Assembly (NCBI RefSeq): GCF_021130785.1
Contig: NC_060213.1
Span: 63,588,001-63,652,000 of the forward strand
Direction of reading: 5' to 3'
DNA from: Homalodisca vitripennis
Taxonomy: Eukaryota > Arthropoda > Insecta > Hemiptera > Cicadellidae
DNA: 64,000 nt
Positions within the stretch are counted from its first letter, which is position 1, and the number at the start of each line of letters is the position of its first letter. This document shows positions 11,449 through 23,870 of the stretch, in pieces. A program made the translations under genes and the position numbers. The notes below the pieces were generated by a model, which was not told where the DNA came from, did not search any database, and saw only the letters and a list, made by a program, of their open reading frames with translations.

Positions 11449-14289
11449 CGTTAGTTTTAAAGTGTATTCGTTTTAAAGTATTAGAACTCTTAAATAAAAT
11501 GAAGGTTTTATATTATTGGCGCGACGCGACAGGCAGTAGCGTGCACTCGACGTGAGCGATGTAGATAAGCTGTTATCAGCTCGGCGGATATTCAACATCA
11601 GGGTTCCATAAATCGCTCCTCTAGGAGTCCTTTGGAACATGACATGGAGGAACAACATTTTATAAGATCTAGAGTCTTCCAATGACTATAGAGTATTTTA
11701 CAGATGCTTTGGAACATGTATGTGTTCATGGTAACAGTCCTAATAACACCCTCACTGAAGGCACTCTGCAATTACTATTCTAACAATGAGACAGGATAGT
11801 GTGTGAGGAATTAGTGTTGAGATAAATATTTTTTTAAATAATTATATGTTTCTTCAGTGTCGTTAACGTCTAAATAACGTTCCTCTAGACGTTCATTGAA
11901 ACATGACATGAACGTGATGGAATAAGTTACTGGTATGCAGTTTTCTTCCAGTTGCCATCACCTATCTCACTTACGATACGCCATAGAACTGTGATGTATC
12001 CGACTTTTGTATTTCTGAATTTTGTATTCAATTTATATATATATATATAAACAATTTTAATGTTCTTTCAATATAACTCAATATCATAAAACACGCTTTA
12101 ATCAAAACATTTTATTTACATATTCATATAAATAAATTAGGAGATTACAATCTTCATGGCCTCCAAGATTCCCAGAAGATTTACTTCGCAAACAGAAACG
12201 CTAACTTTAGTAAATACACTAACACACCAGATAATTCAAAGAAGAGCTTGAAGGTCTTTTGTATCGTTTAACTAAACTGGCATTTCCCAGGACCATATAA
12301 ATAAAGGACTTTATATATATATATATATATTAGGTTATTTAGCTGTAAAAAACCTACAATATCCCTCATTTTTAAAGTTTGAAATATAACAAAACCTAAA
12401 TGACAAAAACAGAAATGTTTCATATATATTATAGGTGAATAGTACTTCTATTTGAATTATGTTAATATTTCAATTTTTCAAGTTTATTATTTACCTTATC
12501 AATTCATAAGAACGCTATTATCACAACTATTATAACGATCGCTATCAACTATATATCGCTAACTATAACTATTGTATCGCTATTATAACGATATAATTTC
12601 AACTAATGTAAGTAAATGTATTATAAGCAGAGGAAACACTGTTCAATATCTCGACTGGTGCACAGTGTGTCTTCCCTGGTTGTAAACCGCACCATCAGTC
12701 TGGTGTTAGAACATTACATTCTCATTACCTTGAGGGTTTGCTTTACAGGGATATTTTACGATACTCCTCTACAGTGTGCTATGACTATGTAGTTTTTATT
12801 ATCTCACTGATATATTAGTCATTATTAGAAGAAGGTCATAGTATCGAGCTACCGATAATCCATCATAATTTTTTTTTGCCCAAACATGAGAGTCTACACT
12901 GCAATAGTGTTTTATTTAATGGTAAATATTTTATAGCATTTCAACTACGCCTCAATAATGCACAGCATTAATAAAAGCACATAAACATTTCATTATTATA
13001 TTATATTAATGTTAACAAATTGTATAATTTCAATATTTTTAAGGCACGTATTTGTGTAAACAATGTTTATCGTTATATTTTTATGTTTTAGTGAATGAAA
13101 CACAGAAAACAAGTAGGTAGTAGAGATAAAATCTAATGAGAGCGAACAACCTCTGAGGTAGCTATATTTGATATTATGATGCTCCTTTACCCGTCTCTTT
13201 CTCCTGATTTCATTTTGCATTTTTAACCTTATGATGTAATATCAATATTATTTTAAGCATACTTATAGTCACTACTGCAAACCCTACAGTTGATAGTTTA
13301 CACAGATAATGCTAATTCACAACCAATCAAAAATACATGGACACGTGTTTACCGTAGTTTCATATGAACACCATTCTTCTGAGCGTCACCATTCTTCATG
13401 TTTATGCGATAGAAGATTTATATGAATAAAATTAATAGCCTATTAGGATAATTGATCTAGTTAATTTCAGATGGTTTGAGGAACTATATCAGTAATGTAA
13501 TAATTTGTAATGTTGGATTTAAGGGTTTTACCAAATGAAATACGGTTACGTACAGCTTTTAGTAGTAGTTATGAGATGAAAAGGAAAAATTGTGTACGGA
13601 AATTAAGTACACGGCTCTGCTCAAATGATGTAGAGATGTTTGTGTGATTCATATTGCAAAAATGTTCGGAAAATTTGTATTTCTGTATCTTACAAAATGT
13701 CACGCTCATGTTTACATTGTCCAAGGTATACCTCTTCAAATGAAATCAAAGATGGCATAAGACATATGGGAGCTGAGAAGCAATTACTCACTTAATATAC
13801 GTATTATAAATTTTGACACACGGTAGATAAATTAGATCAACACGAATACGTTTATGTGTTCAAAGAAAATAACCAAAACATTTAGCTTACTTATAACTTT
13901 AAATATCTCACTCCAAATAAAACAAACACTAAGTCCTGAAATATTAAAGATAATCCGGGAATATTTTTACTAATAAAAATTGTATTTACTACTTCTTATA
14001 TTAGATAAGCATTGATATTCTTAGAGATAAAATATGTCGCTCAGTGGTCGACTTTGCAGCACCCATAACAGGAGTCAAATCAAAATTCGTAAATTTCAAG
14101 TATCAACACAACAATTTTATAAAAAACGCCTATGGATACACCAACTAATCCTGATAATTCAAAGCCACACTTCCTGCCTGTATTGCCTAGAACAAGAGTT
14201 GATTATATGATTATATGATACAATGGACTATATGATCCTTTGTAGTGAGGCAATTGCTGTATTACAGGATGCCGTAGGCAAGGGATTAT
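11449..14289. other. LINE 5' UTR then unassigned AT-rich sequence
   Basis: 11449-11690 is relatively GC-rich and probably belongs to the LINE 5' UTR. Two similar phrases occur at 11623-11653 and 11881-11911 (TCCTCTAG ... GAACATGACATG), suggesting a small diverged duplication. Short (TA)n tracts lie at 12037-12049 and 12310-12330. 12510-12600 is a loose repetition of TATCGCTA-like words. No gene was seen. Confidence 0.4.
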
Positions 14290-15250
14290 GTTTGTCGTTA
14301 CAAGCTTTGTCAGTGTTGTGCAAAGAGAACTGTATATTTACACCATCTAACGCACTCAAAAGGTACCTCAATAAGATTTGATCTTCCACCATGGAATAAA
14401 CACACACCTACAAGCACATAAAGGCAGGAAATGAATACTACATGCTGTTTGGAACGTACATATACAAATTGGAAAATGTACAGTCTGGGATTAGAAAGAC
14501 AGCAACCCACTCTCCTCATAAACCACATCAGTTATCTAAAAAATGCTTTGTAATTTATAAAATTAAATTTTATGACCTTGAGTATCGATGACATAACCTG
14601 ACCCCACGTGTAAGGCATATGGTATTCTTTAACTCTCATAACATTAAAAAACGTTACAAACCCTGTTATGTGCTTACTCATCTCACTTAACCCAAGTTTT
14701 GAATCTATTTTTGTAAAGTTATTGCAGCCTTGTAGGTGGTGGTAGCTGTGTCCAAAAACCTTCAATAGTGTATTCTACAAGCTTCAACATACTGTTCATC
14801 TTGTAATTTATTGCCATACTTGATTTGTCGTTATTAGGTTTACTAACTAAATATGCAGGACTTGCATAGTAGACAAACTTGGTGTAATTAGCTTTTCTGC
14901 TAGTAGTTAATCCATAACTTTTCTCAGTTCCACAAGCACAGGGGGAAAGGGAAGTACTGTTTTAAACTCAATTGCCTCGTCGTTTTTGTTGAGAAAATTC
15001 TCTGGATACTCATTCACAATTTTTAATATTTCTTTCGTAACTTTGTTACACCCCACATCAATGTCTTGATTTGTGTGACTTGTTATTACTTTGTCTTTTC
15101 AAGAACAAAAACATGATATCTAATTTGAAATTAAAACAACACAAGTCACATATTGTATGTTAATAATCATGCAAGTTGCCTTTATAAAATCAGTCCCCAA
15201 TAAAACAGGTAAGGATGACTTTCTACTTGCAGTAAACATTACCTACAAAG
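14290..15250 (-). mobile_element. Degenerate Ty3/Gypsy LTR-retrotransposon pol fragment (protease and RT)
   Basis: Read on the minus strand, pieces of a Gypsy polyprotein appear in the correct order but in shifting frames. PVLLGTDFIKAT (near 15210) resembles the C-terminal motif of retropepsin. ENFLNKNDEAIEFKTVLPF and LLAEKLITPSLS (15040-14910) match the RT N-terminal lead. YASPAYLVSKPNNDKSSM and INYK (14900-14840) match RT block 2. NNFTKIDSKLGLSEM and ITGFVTFF (14720-14640) match the FTKIDL-GYHQ and TAFVTP region, with the first catalytic Asp still visible. A weaker continuation (VEDQILLRYLLSAL, near 14380) fits the region after the YXDD box; I did not find that box. At least three frame changes and two stops show it is an old relic. 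LTRs were not found. Confidence 0.75.
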
Positions 15251-15707
15251 AGCATTCCGCTATATTTATCCAATATAATATAATATTTTTTTATAGCTAA
15301 TATAATATAGCTAAATGTTTTTCCAATATAATAATTTCACATTCATTTACCGCTGAATATTTTGATTAGTGAGAAACAATGGGCAAAACTATGTTGTCTT
15401 CATTCACTCGTACTTGCCTTTACTTATTCACCACAATGAGCTTCCTGTACCCAAAGGTACCTAGACGAGTATTTTTAACTTAGTAAGGATCTTACGTGCT
15501 TATTTCGAGCATGTTTACATTTCATTTCTCAGAGCCGGCACTGATAACGATTCCTCCCCACTGACGTATCTACATTTGCTGTAACTCTAGAGGGAACCAT
15601 CTGAGACTAAATATTGTTTTAGCAATCCTTTGTTTTTTTTACCCTCTCTTTTTAGGCTCTTTCCTTTTGGTAACAATACTAAGATATATTTATGTCCTGT
15701 TTTATCC
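15251..15707. other. Unassigned sequence
   Basis: AT-rich, with runs of TAATATAATAT near 15260-15330. Could be decayed upstream Gypsy sequence, but I see no motif that proves it. Confidence 0.35.
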
Positions 15708-16150
15708 TACTAATATTATAAATGCGAAAGTTTGGATATTTGGATGTTTCGAGGTTTCGAGGTTTGTCCTCGAATTACGCTGAAACTGCTATACGGGTTG
15801 TGCTGAAATTTGGAACACCTATAACTTTTAGTCTGAATTAACATTTAGAATGCTTTTTACCACCCATAACACATTCACTTCACCAAATAAAGTCGAATTC
15901 AAATTGAAAAATTAGTTTGTTTACATTCGAATGTTATAAGATAGTTATAATATTTATGACACATAATAATCCAAATTTAACTGACCCTAAACATCTGTTG
16001 GCACTTTAAGCTGAAGTTCATCAGTGGCAGAAACATAATTATGTTTACATTTAAATTTTAGAAAATCTTATAAATAAAAATAATTCGAAAAATGTGTTGC
16101 TAAGCGCAAATCTTGATAACGGCTGGACCAATTCGGTTAATTCTATTTGT
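15708..16150 (+). mobile_element. Interspersed element opening TACTAATATTATAAATGCG
   Basis: The opening TACTAATATTATAAATGCGA followed by AAGTTTGGA, then ACGCTGAAACTGCTATACGG and TGAAATTTGGAACACC, is a head widely seen on non-autonomous interspersed elements in insect genomes (my recollection, class uncertain). The far part contains GATAACGGCTGGACCAATTC, another phrase typical of such elements. A minus-strand copy of the same head lies at 45955-46130 and a related fragment at 44265-44350. No coding capacity was seen. Confidence 0.55.
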
Positions 16151-18919
16151 AAAATGTCCATTGAAATCCGAGGAAGTGTTTCACGAAGAAAAATTTAAGA
16201 AAGGCTACCGTAATTGATCGGTAGTGTAATGCAGATAGTAAATAATCATATATCAATTTTACTCTAGATTGCGCCAGTGACAAATTAAAACCATATAATT
16301 CATTAAATACTGTTATAAAACTAACCTTAATGAACGAAGGTATGAATATTTTCACATAAGTTACTTTAAACTGATGGACTTCCTTGACATTATGATATTA
16401 CATTTTAACGATGGCCTATGGAAAAACAGAGAAATGAATACTAACATGCCTCAACGATTCATTCTATCCCTGGCTACAGTCCAAAAAACAAGTGTAACGC
16501 AAAACTTTAATAACAGTTATTTTTGAATGTTTCAAAACCTTAATAGGGATTTCCCTCTTATACCGAAAGTACATAGTAAGTAGGTAGGACTTTACCCTAG
16601 GTCGTAATAGGCTTTTCAGTCCTACCAAACTCAACTATGCCAACACAATTTTGACCAAAATAGATTTCCGAGAACTATATAATCGAACGTATATAGTTTT
16701 TTAATCGAGGCAATATGGCATGCTAACCTGTGGCATATTATGTAAATTAATTTAAACGGTCTTAAGTAAGCACTTTTAACCGAAGTAGGCATGTCGGTCC
16801 TACGTAAGTATATATATATATATATATTTTTTTTATTCGTTAGAACAACAAGGCAAACTCTACTATGGCACTGGAAATATCTTAGACCTGTAATATATGA
16901 CAAAGACTGGAAATATACGCTTTTTGACCGAAGTAAGTTTCCGAGATCCGTGATCCGAGATTTGTGTTTTCATTATCGAGATGTCAAGGCAGATTCAGCT
17001 GTGACATTACGTATATAATTAAAATTAGAACCATAAGTGCTCCTACACGTGCCAAACATGATACTGTATAATAATTAAGTTAAAATCTAGTACTATTTAC
17101 CATGAACTTAAATAATATCTATCTGATGAATGCCTACTTACGTTTTAAAATTTGTAGAGGACTCCCATCATATTACATCATAATTGCTTTTACTACGTAA
17201 TATAAGGATTACGGTACTAAACACTGCGTGCGAAGCCGCGTGTAACAAATAGTTAAAAGACGTCATCACCGCTTTGTTGACATGTTGTTGTGAAGTTATG
17301 TTGACAATTGGTTTTGAGGTTACGTCAACCTATGGGATTGGGATTTTTACATTTCTTGCATGCCGAAAACTGGATCTCTGTAGCCTGCGTTCAGCTTGGA
17401 ACTTCTTCTTCTCATACTTACATTCTGTTCGTAAATACACAGATTATCCAGATAAGCACACATCTGTGAGTTGGCACAGAATACAAGTTTAGCACCCACT
17501 TGTGAGAAATAACCGGTTTAATAACTTCTGTTAACTCTTCCTCGGAATAACGGCATTGCAATAGCCTAGCACTTTGCCGTATGCTATGAATGTAGCAACA
17601 TATCATCGATCTTCAGCGGCCTGATAATCAAGTCCTCTTTCAACTTCTTTAAGCATAATGCAGTCTACAATTAATTACTTTTGAAACTCACTAAAATTAT
17701 TACGCAAAGCTCAATGCAGTCTCGTCCATAATTTCCATCATGACTTCCAACTATCTGAACAGTTCACCTATCTTGATTTCAGCTGCATGAATAAACAGTT
17801 TAAGGTACAGTTATATTGGGTTTGGAAACTTCATACAACTTGACATAACACTTTCAGGGAGAATCATTTGAACAACTCACTCACTCTGCAACTAATTTAT
17901 GTAACCTGAATGAATATTTCTTTGCAATCTCAATCTCGGATCCTTCTTCCTCTACACTAGTATTCAAAAAACTGCTTCAGATTAACTTGTTCTCCTCACT
18001 GACTTAAAGCCCTTGAATCTTTACCTTACAATCGTCCAAGCTGAGTTGCGAATTTTGAAATTATGGTTGCAGAGGAGTTTTCCCATTAGTACAACACCGT
18101 AATACACGTTTACTCGCAAGGCTATATTCACAATCTTTTGACACAAAATTTAAAACTGATTTGTATTCTTTAAGTGCAACTATCTTAACTGCCAAGACAT
18201 TCAAATTACTACCAATGCCCTTGTGCTCTTCATAAAAACCCCTTTAAGTGATGTGCAATAAGCCTTACCTCTAAATTGGGAAAGGACGTGAGTACTTCAT
18301 TCTACATTGCTGTTATCGGCAATTCCACCTCTTTTTCTAATTACAAAAATTCACTCTTTCTTTAAGAGTAACTCAAAGTATGAAAATATATATGGCGGGG
18401 TAGGAAAGGGCACGTGGCATGATCAGACCTCACTGATGAACATGATTTGAAACAAAACAATTTTGTTCGCTAGCATCGGCCGTGGTTGTGACCTAGCAAA
18501 CACCCTCCAGACAGACACAAGTCGTTGCCTGATTCCAACAAAGAGGCCTAGTCGTAAGTCAGTTGTAGCTAAAAATATTTCTCTACGGTACACCTTATCT
18601 AGGATTATTTCCTCAAGTCAGAAACCAACCGCAAAATTAACCTTCTGTTGTGGTTAGGCCACCAATAATAAAAAAATTAAATATAAAATCTAATAATAAT
18701 CTAACATTTCATCAAACTTAAACGTATACAATTTAGGATTGACCCAGGTACAACTGACCCATAATTAGCATAGTTTAAGCCAATTCCAATGGCATTCCTG
18801 GCCTTTACATATATCTATTTATTTATTTACTGTGGGAATTTACAAATACCATGTGTATCATCAAAACCAAAATTTAAGTTAGTAATATATTTAATTACTC
18901 TGAAATTCTAATGCAGAAA
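16151..18919. other. Unassigned sequence, possibly decayed element
   Basis: A (TA)n tract lies at 16808-16827. Between 17400 and 18360 the minus strand has longer-than-expected broken frames and more even base composition, which could be decayed retroelement coding sequence, but I could not match a domain. 18440-18660 is GC-richer with a 64-codon plus-strand frame of no recognisable family. Confidence 0.35.
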
Positions 18920-19320
18920 GTCATTTGTTTGGAAGGAAGACTTAATGGAGGTACTCTGCCATGATGTGGTGGATTGAGTGTTTCTCAGCGCTACAATTAC
19001 ACTCTGGGGATAGTGTTTTGTAGAGTTCATATGTTTATGGAGTCCGCACATTGTTCTTGGCTCGTCCTGCTCCTGTTGATGTTACGGCAGGTTTTATGGA
19101 GTGGGGGCTTCCTTCATTGGTGATTCCAATACAATTTTAGGCAGTGGTAGTGACTTTTCTTCCCATTTTTTTTCCAACGGTCCACTCTTTCCTGGTAAAT
19201 ACTCGACACTTAAAACACGAGGAGAGTTTGGATCGACAACTATTGTTGCAGTAACAATTATCCAGCGAATGGAGGTGACGTTAAAGAATTTCTGACTTTA
19301 AGAAAAGTTGTTTTGCAAAA
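18920..19320 (-). mobile_element. LINE 3'-end relic (C-terminal zinc motif)
   Basis: The minus strand carries WKKKWEEKSLPLP followed further on by a Cys/His motif, CNCSAEKHSIHHIMAEY (near 19000). This resembles the C-x-C...H..IL.EC zinc-binding region that ends many Jockey/R1-type LINE ORF2 proteins, in the expected order after a W-rich segment. Several stops interrupt it. The family assignment rests on a short motif, so it is tentative. Confidence 0.45.
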
Positions 19321-20062
19321 AGGTCTGTGACATAAAAAGATCGGTAACCTGTTAGGCATATGTTATTCAAGTGAACTTAGATCAAAACGCTTTTCGACTA
19401 TGCTCTTGCCGATTTGAGTCATTGCTTGTTTCGGCTTAAATTCACCCCACAGTAATTTTGTGTAGAAGTAGCAGTTTTCCAGCTACAACAGTCCTTAGGA
19501 CAGGATAAGGATGATAAAAATAGCGTTGGAATGCCAGTTTTTTTTATATTTTTCAACATAATTCGTCAACGCATAAGCGAGGTTGACCCCTTTTCAAGCA
19601 CCCTTTCACAAGCGAGGAGCAAAGAACATGTTACAGTTTAGATGCATCAGCTATTGTTATGATTTATAAAATTGATTGTATGATTAAATATAAATCTCTT
19701 TCTAAAATAAATAATATACTATTTTTATGATGTTCTTTATTTATGCAGACAGTATACATCCCTGTTTAATCCAATAAATCAACTCAATGGAATCACTCTC
19801 ATTCCTTCAAACCTCACACTATTAATTCTCTATTTGAAATACCTTTTAAACCCATCTAAAGCAATTTGACGTATACTGACAGAATCTTCTATTTATAATA
19901 TTCTGGTCAACATAATCAAAATCTTTTCTCAAGTCAAGCAAGATCGCTATTGCTCGTTTATTGTTTTCCGACGTGACATCCATGTTTAAATTTTATAAAA
20001 CGTCTAAATGCTTTTGTTATTTTGATTTTCATCATATTATTATGAATTTAATATAATAGATT

Positions 20063-20063
20063 C

Positions 20064-20119
<56 letters not shown>
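20063..20119. repeat. (AT)n microsatellite
   Basis: About 56 bp of alternating A/T with one phase slip (ATTAT) in the middle. No coding potential. Confidence 0.9.
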
Positions 20120-20689
20120 AAGTTGTTTGTGACAATTACAACCAGATATTAAAAACACTGTAGGAGAAACAGTTTCAACCCTCTAAGTTTCTAATTCGCT
20201 AATATAATCTTATTTTCAAAGTTTTGCATAGTTAATAAGATTGAATTATGGTTATTTCTATTTTTCATTGAAAACCCTTAATAGTAACAAGTATATGCAA
20301 TCATACTGTATTTAAAAAGTATATTACCGTTGAGCTCGTATCTTTTGAGTTATAAAATTTGTAGTGTTCAAACCTATACTGTAATCCGTAATTCCCTTAC
20401 TTGAAAAGTGTATTTAAACTACTTGTAATTACGTAATGTAATGATGGTATGAGGAGACGTGACCAAATGAAAATGTACTAAGGGAGGAAATCAGTTTGAT
20501 AACATGAGAACCTTTGGCCTATATCATTACTTGCAACGTCGCTCTACCTACATCTAAACCTATTCTAAATATACATATATCCATTCGTCAGTAGTTTTGA
20601 AAATATTATACATAAAGTACACTTTTAATAAAAAGATTTTGTTTATTTATTTAAATAAATATCATGAAAATATTTATCATAACGATCAA

Positions 20690-22010
20690 GCCAATTATTA
20701 TCCAAGAGAAGAATAAAGTAACTCTACACACAGATAGAACTTGTTGAAACGTTCCGAAAGGCTAGACGTTCAGTGACAATCTTTTCAAGGAATACATTAT
20801 TCATCTTCCCATGAACGAGCGATTAAAGGTATTTTGAATTCCTGAAACGGGTTTTCTGTGTTGCTTTCCATCGAAATATTTGTATTTCAACCGGGTCTGT
20901 TACCCAATTATGAATTATATTTTATTATTGCTAGTTAACTATTAAGTTCCGTTGAAATTTAAACACATAACTTAGTCCACGTAAAAACGGAAACCATTAT
21001 TTGTTGATTAAAACTTAGTTTAGGATATTAGGCTATATTAATATGATTGACACGATTGATATATTACATAGATATTTATTTTAAAATAAAACTTGTTCTA
21101 GGTAAAAGGTTAAAGTAGATCAGCTAATATCGAATATGCTCGCAAATAGGTTTCGGCCAGGAAGCTATAAAACTAAAATACACTCCATTACATTAACTTT
21201 TAAACCTCTCGTTAAAATTCTTGAAATTATATAAAAAACGTAATGTGATTTTAACTTAGGAAACAAATTTAACACGCACTATCTGTACTAATAATGATGT
21301 TACCAGCTTTATATCTGGAATTTTTGAACTTAGATTTCAAATTAGTAGGATAGTCTTAGAAACAATATAGTAACAATATAGAATCAAATAGTAATGGTAA
21401 TAGCCTTAGTAGGATATGGAGAATATAGTTAATACGTATTCACTTCACTTTGACCAAAATTCTTTTTTTTTTAAGTAATTTTATACAATTTTTTTTGTAA
21501 TTATTGCAATTGGTGTAAAGAAAACACTATTATTAGCGTTCACTTTTATTTCAAGCCCATCCCTTTATATTCATGATTCATCATGACGAAATATAACTGT
21601 ATGAAAGTAATGGTGAACCGTTGGCCTCATGGTCAAAGTGCGTGAATTTGAATACGGGTTTGAAATAATGAAGTTTCCATTCCTGTACGTAACATTGCAT
21701 TAAGGAATATCATTTTTTAACTTATTCCTTAATTTTTTTAATATCCTGTATCACATAATAAGGGTAAACGGGACCGATTAATACTATTCATAAAATATAC
21801 TTAAGTAATAATAATCCAAGCGACCTGCATTGAAGTGAAAGCTAATATCAATAAGGCTATTAATATATAAAAAGGGAGCACTTTACGAGCCTTAGGTAAC
21901 CGTAACTTTTTTAACGAACCGAGTCAGCTAAAAACATCAAACGCTTTTAAGTGAATCCCCCAGGGACTAAACAGATCCTTTTCATCCCAAAAACCTTAGT
22001 TATATTTTAT
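20690..22010 (+). repeat. Dispersed 1.3-kb repeat, copy 1
   Basis: Matches 38010-39540 in order and orientation, 17.3 kb away. Shared landmarks are AAGTAACTCTAC, ATCTTTTCAAGGAATACATT, TTCATCTT, GATTAAAGGT, CCAGGAAGCTA, AATAAGGCTATTA, GTGAATCCCC and GGGACTAAAC. Divergence is substantial, so it is old. Inside it, 21615-21670 contains TGGCCTCATGG and, about 35 nt on, GGGTTTGAAAT; these resemble pol III A and B boxes and also occur at 39096-39145 in the other copy, so a tRNA-derived SINE may be embedded. The class of the whole element is unknown to me. Confidence 0.7.
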
Positions 22011-22136
22011 GTTTTATCTTTCACGAATATATTAACTAATTTTTCAACAGCACTTATGGAAATACATTATTATTGTGATATTATAACTGCTTAATAGTAT
22101 CAACACTGGCAAATGCTGTATACAAACTAAAATTAT

Positions 22137-22162
22137 TAATATTTATTAATTAATAAATATTA
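22137..22162. repeat. Perfect 26-nt A/T palindrome
   Basis: Centre between 22149 and 22150; the half-site is AATATTTATTAA plus one flanking T. Could extrude as a cruciform, or simply reflect AT composition. Confidence 0.8.
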
Positions 22163-22981
22163 TTTCACTATACAACACATCGGATGATTATTTTATGGAT
22201 ATCTAACAAGCTGTTTATCTAGAAACAAAAACTTCACGTTTTCGAGATATTCACAAGAACCTTACGTATATTATTCAACAATCAAAAAAACTACTAATCA
22301 ATAGATCGATTCCAAACTAAAAATTTGTCAAGTATAAAATGTAGCCACTCCTAAGATAACAAGCAATAATGTTTCTATATTAAACTCTATACAATATTTT
22401 TACAAGACGTAGCCATTCTAGTTCCCATTATAACCATAGGAGGTTTTAGACAGTTTTGATTATTGAATTCGGACTTATTTATGGTAAGAATAATTTTGAT
22501 AAAAATAATAATATCATTTGCGGTGGAAATAGATTACTTGTTCGGCTTAAGTAATGTACTTAACAACCTTTAATGTATCCATTTATATGCGGAATAATTG
22601 TGTAAAAACTTTTAAATCTACTTACACTAAAGTATACATCCGCCAATGGTTTATTAATTGTTGAAATGTAATCAATAAATTGTGGAGCTATTTTTATGAT
22701 TGAAGACAGAGATTTTAATTATGTTTTATTTAATGCAAATTACTATAAGTTTAAGTCTGAAACAGTTTTCATTGTAATAAATTTTTGTGCAGTAAACAAA
22801 ATAGGCGTACGTGGTGTTTTAGAATTCCGTGAAGAAAGGATCCCCATTGTATAACAGCTTCCCTTGTTTTATTGAGAATATCGATAATAGTTGTTAACTA
22901 GGCACTCAGGCTTGTAGTCTATAAGCAGAGGCCTTAACTTACAGGAAGTCAGTTAATGGACGGTTAGATTGGAGAAGTGTT

Positions 22982-22984
<3 letters not shown>
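22163..22984. other. Unassigned AT-rich sequence
   Basis: No gene or repeat was recognised. Confidence 0.45.

Positions 22985-23036
<52 letters not shown>
22985..23036. repeat. (GT)26 microsatellite
   Basis: Twenty-six uninterrupted GT units. Uninterrupted dinucleotides of this length are usually polymorphic. Confidence 0.97.
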
Positions 23037-23038
<2 letters not shown>

Positions 23039-23170
23039 ATTTATAAATAAATGTCTTCTATACCCAATGGTTGCTATCAGGTAACTTGGGCGAACCCTTA
23101 TGTCTTCTTCTTATTAAGGGCGGCATGTTGCCATTTAACCCTCCAGGACCTTTTGCGATCTCTGAAAGTA

Positions 23171-23290
23171 CAGTGGAGTCCCGCTAATCCGAACACGTGT
23201 AATCCGAACGTCGGTCAATCCGAACAGGACCAGGAGGAATTATTTATAACGATAATGAACAGTTATAGGAACTAATTACATAAAAAATGA
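23171..23290 (+). mobile_element. Pogo/Tigger-type DNA transposon terminus
   Basis: Begins CAGTGGAGTCCCGC directly after a TA (23169-23170), the target used by Tc1/mariner-pogo elements. Three copies of (T/C)AATCCGAAC follow at 23185, 23200 and 23216, the tandem subterminal motif typical of Tigger-like inverted repeats. A 12-nt palindrome, TACAGTACTGTA, at 23433-23444 may be internal sequence. I did not find the opposite inverted terminus or a transposase, so this is a broken or very short derivative. Confidence 0.65.
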
Positions 23291-23459
23291 AAATGGGTGC
23301 ATCATTTCGTACATAAACAAAGAAAACTTTAATTAAATAGACATACAGTATTTTATTAAGACAAATTGTGTACGGTACAGTACATGAGTTAAATTACTGT
23401 ATTAGGAAGTGAAATCAAACAATAATTGGACGTACAGTACTGTATTATTATTGGGTACA

Positions 23460-23870
23460 ATATTAATTGTCATCCACTTTCAAATTCTGCACCGCTCCCA
23501 GGGTTGTTATGTCAGGACACCACCCCACATTTCTCTATTAAATCACCAGTGACAAGTTTATCTCGATGGTTCCGATATTGGAAACTGTTGGTAGTTGACT
23601 TACTGAAGACTTGAGGTTTGGTTTCTTCCCTGAAGTGAAACTTAATATGAAGCGAACACTCTCGACAATCCTTCGGAATTCCTACAAAGTTTTCTTGGTT
23701 ATTGAGTTTCTTTATATTTTAAGTTTTAGCGAGATTAGGGAAGAGTTCGTATACACGTCTATCACCACCTCAAATCTTACGAGAAAGACACCTTGTATTA
23801 ATGGAAATTAAAAAAATTAAACATTTTTATTTTATGTTTCAATGGATAAAATTCAATTATTAGATTCTAA
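23460..23870 (+). repeat. Unclassified dispersed family 'P', copy A
   Basis: Matches 30250-30400 and 34715-35100 in the same orientation. Landmarks are CACCGCTCCCAGGGTT, TTATGTCAGGACACC, CCACATT, TCACCAGTGACA, GAGATTAGGGAAGAG, TTCGTATACACG and ATGGATAAAAT. The left part seen in copies B and C (the GCGGCTTAG hairpin) is missing, apparently replaced by the pogo-like terminus sequence. Weak similarity to copies B and C may continue to about 24300 (AAACCAAAGTACT-like words). Confidence 0.65.
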
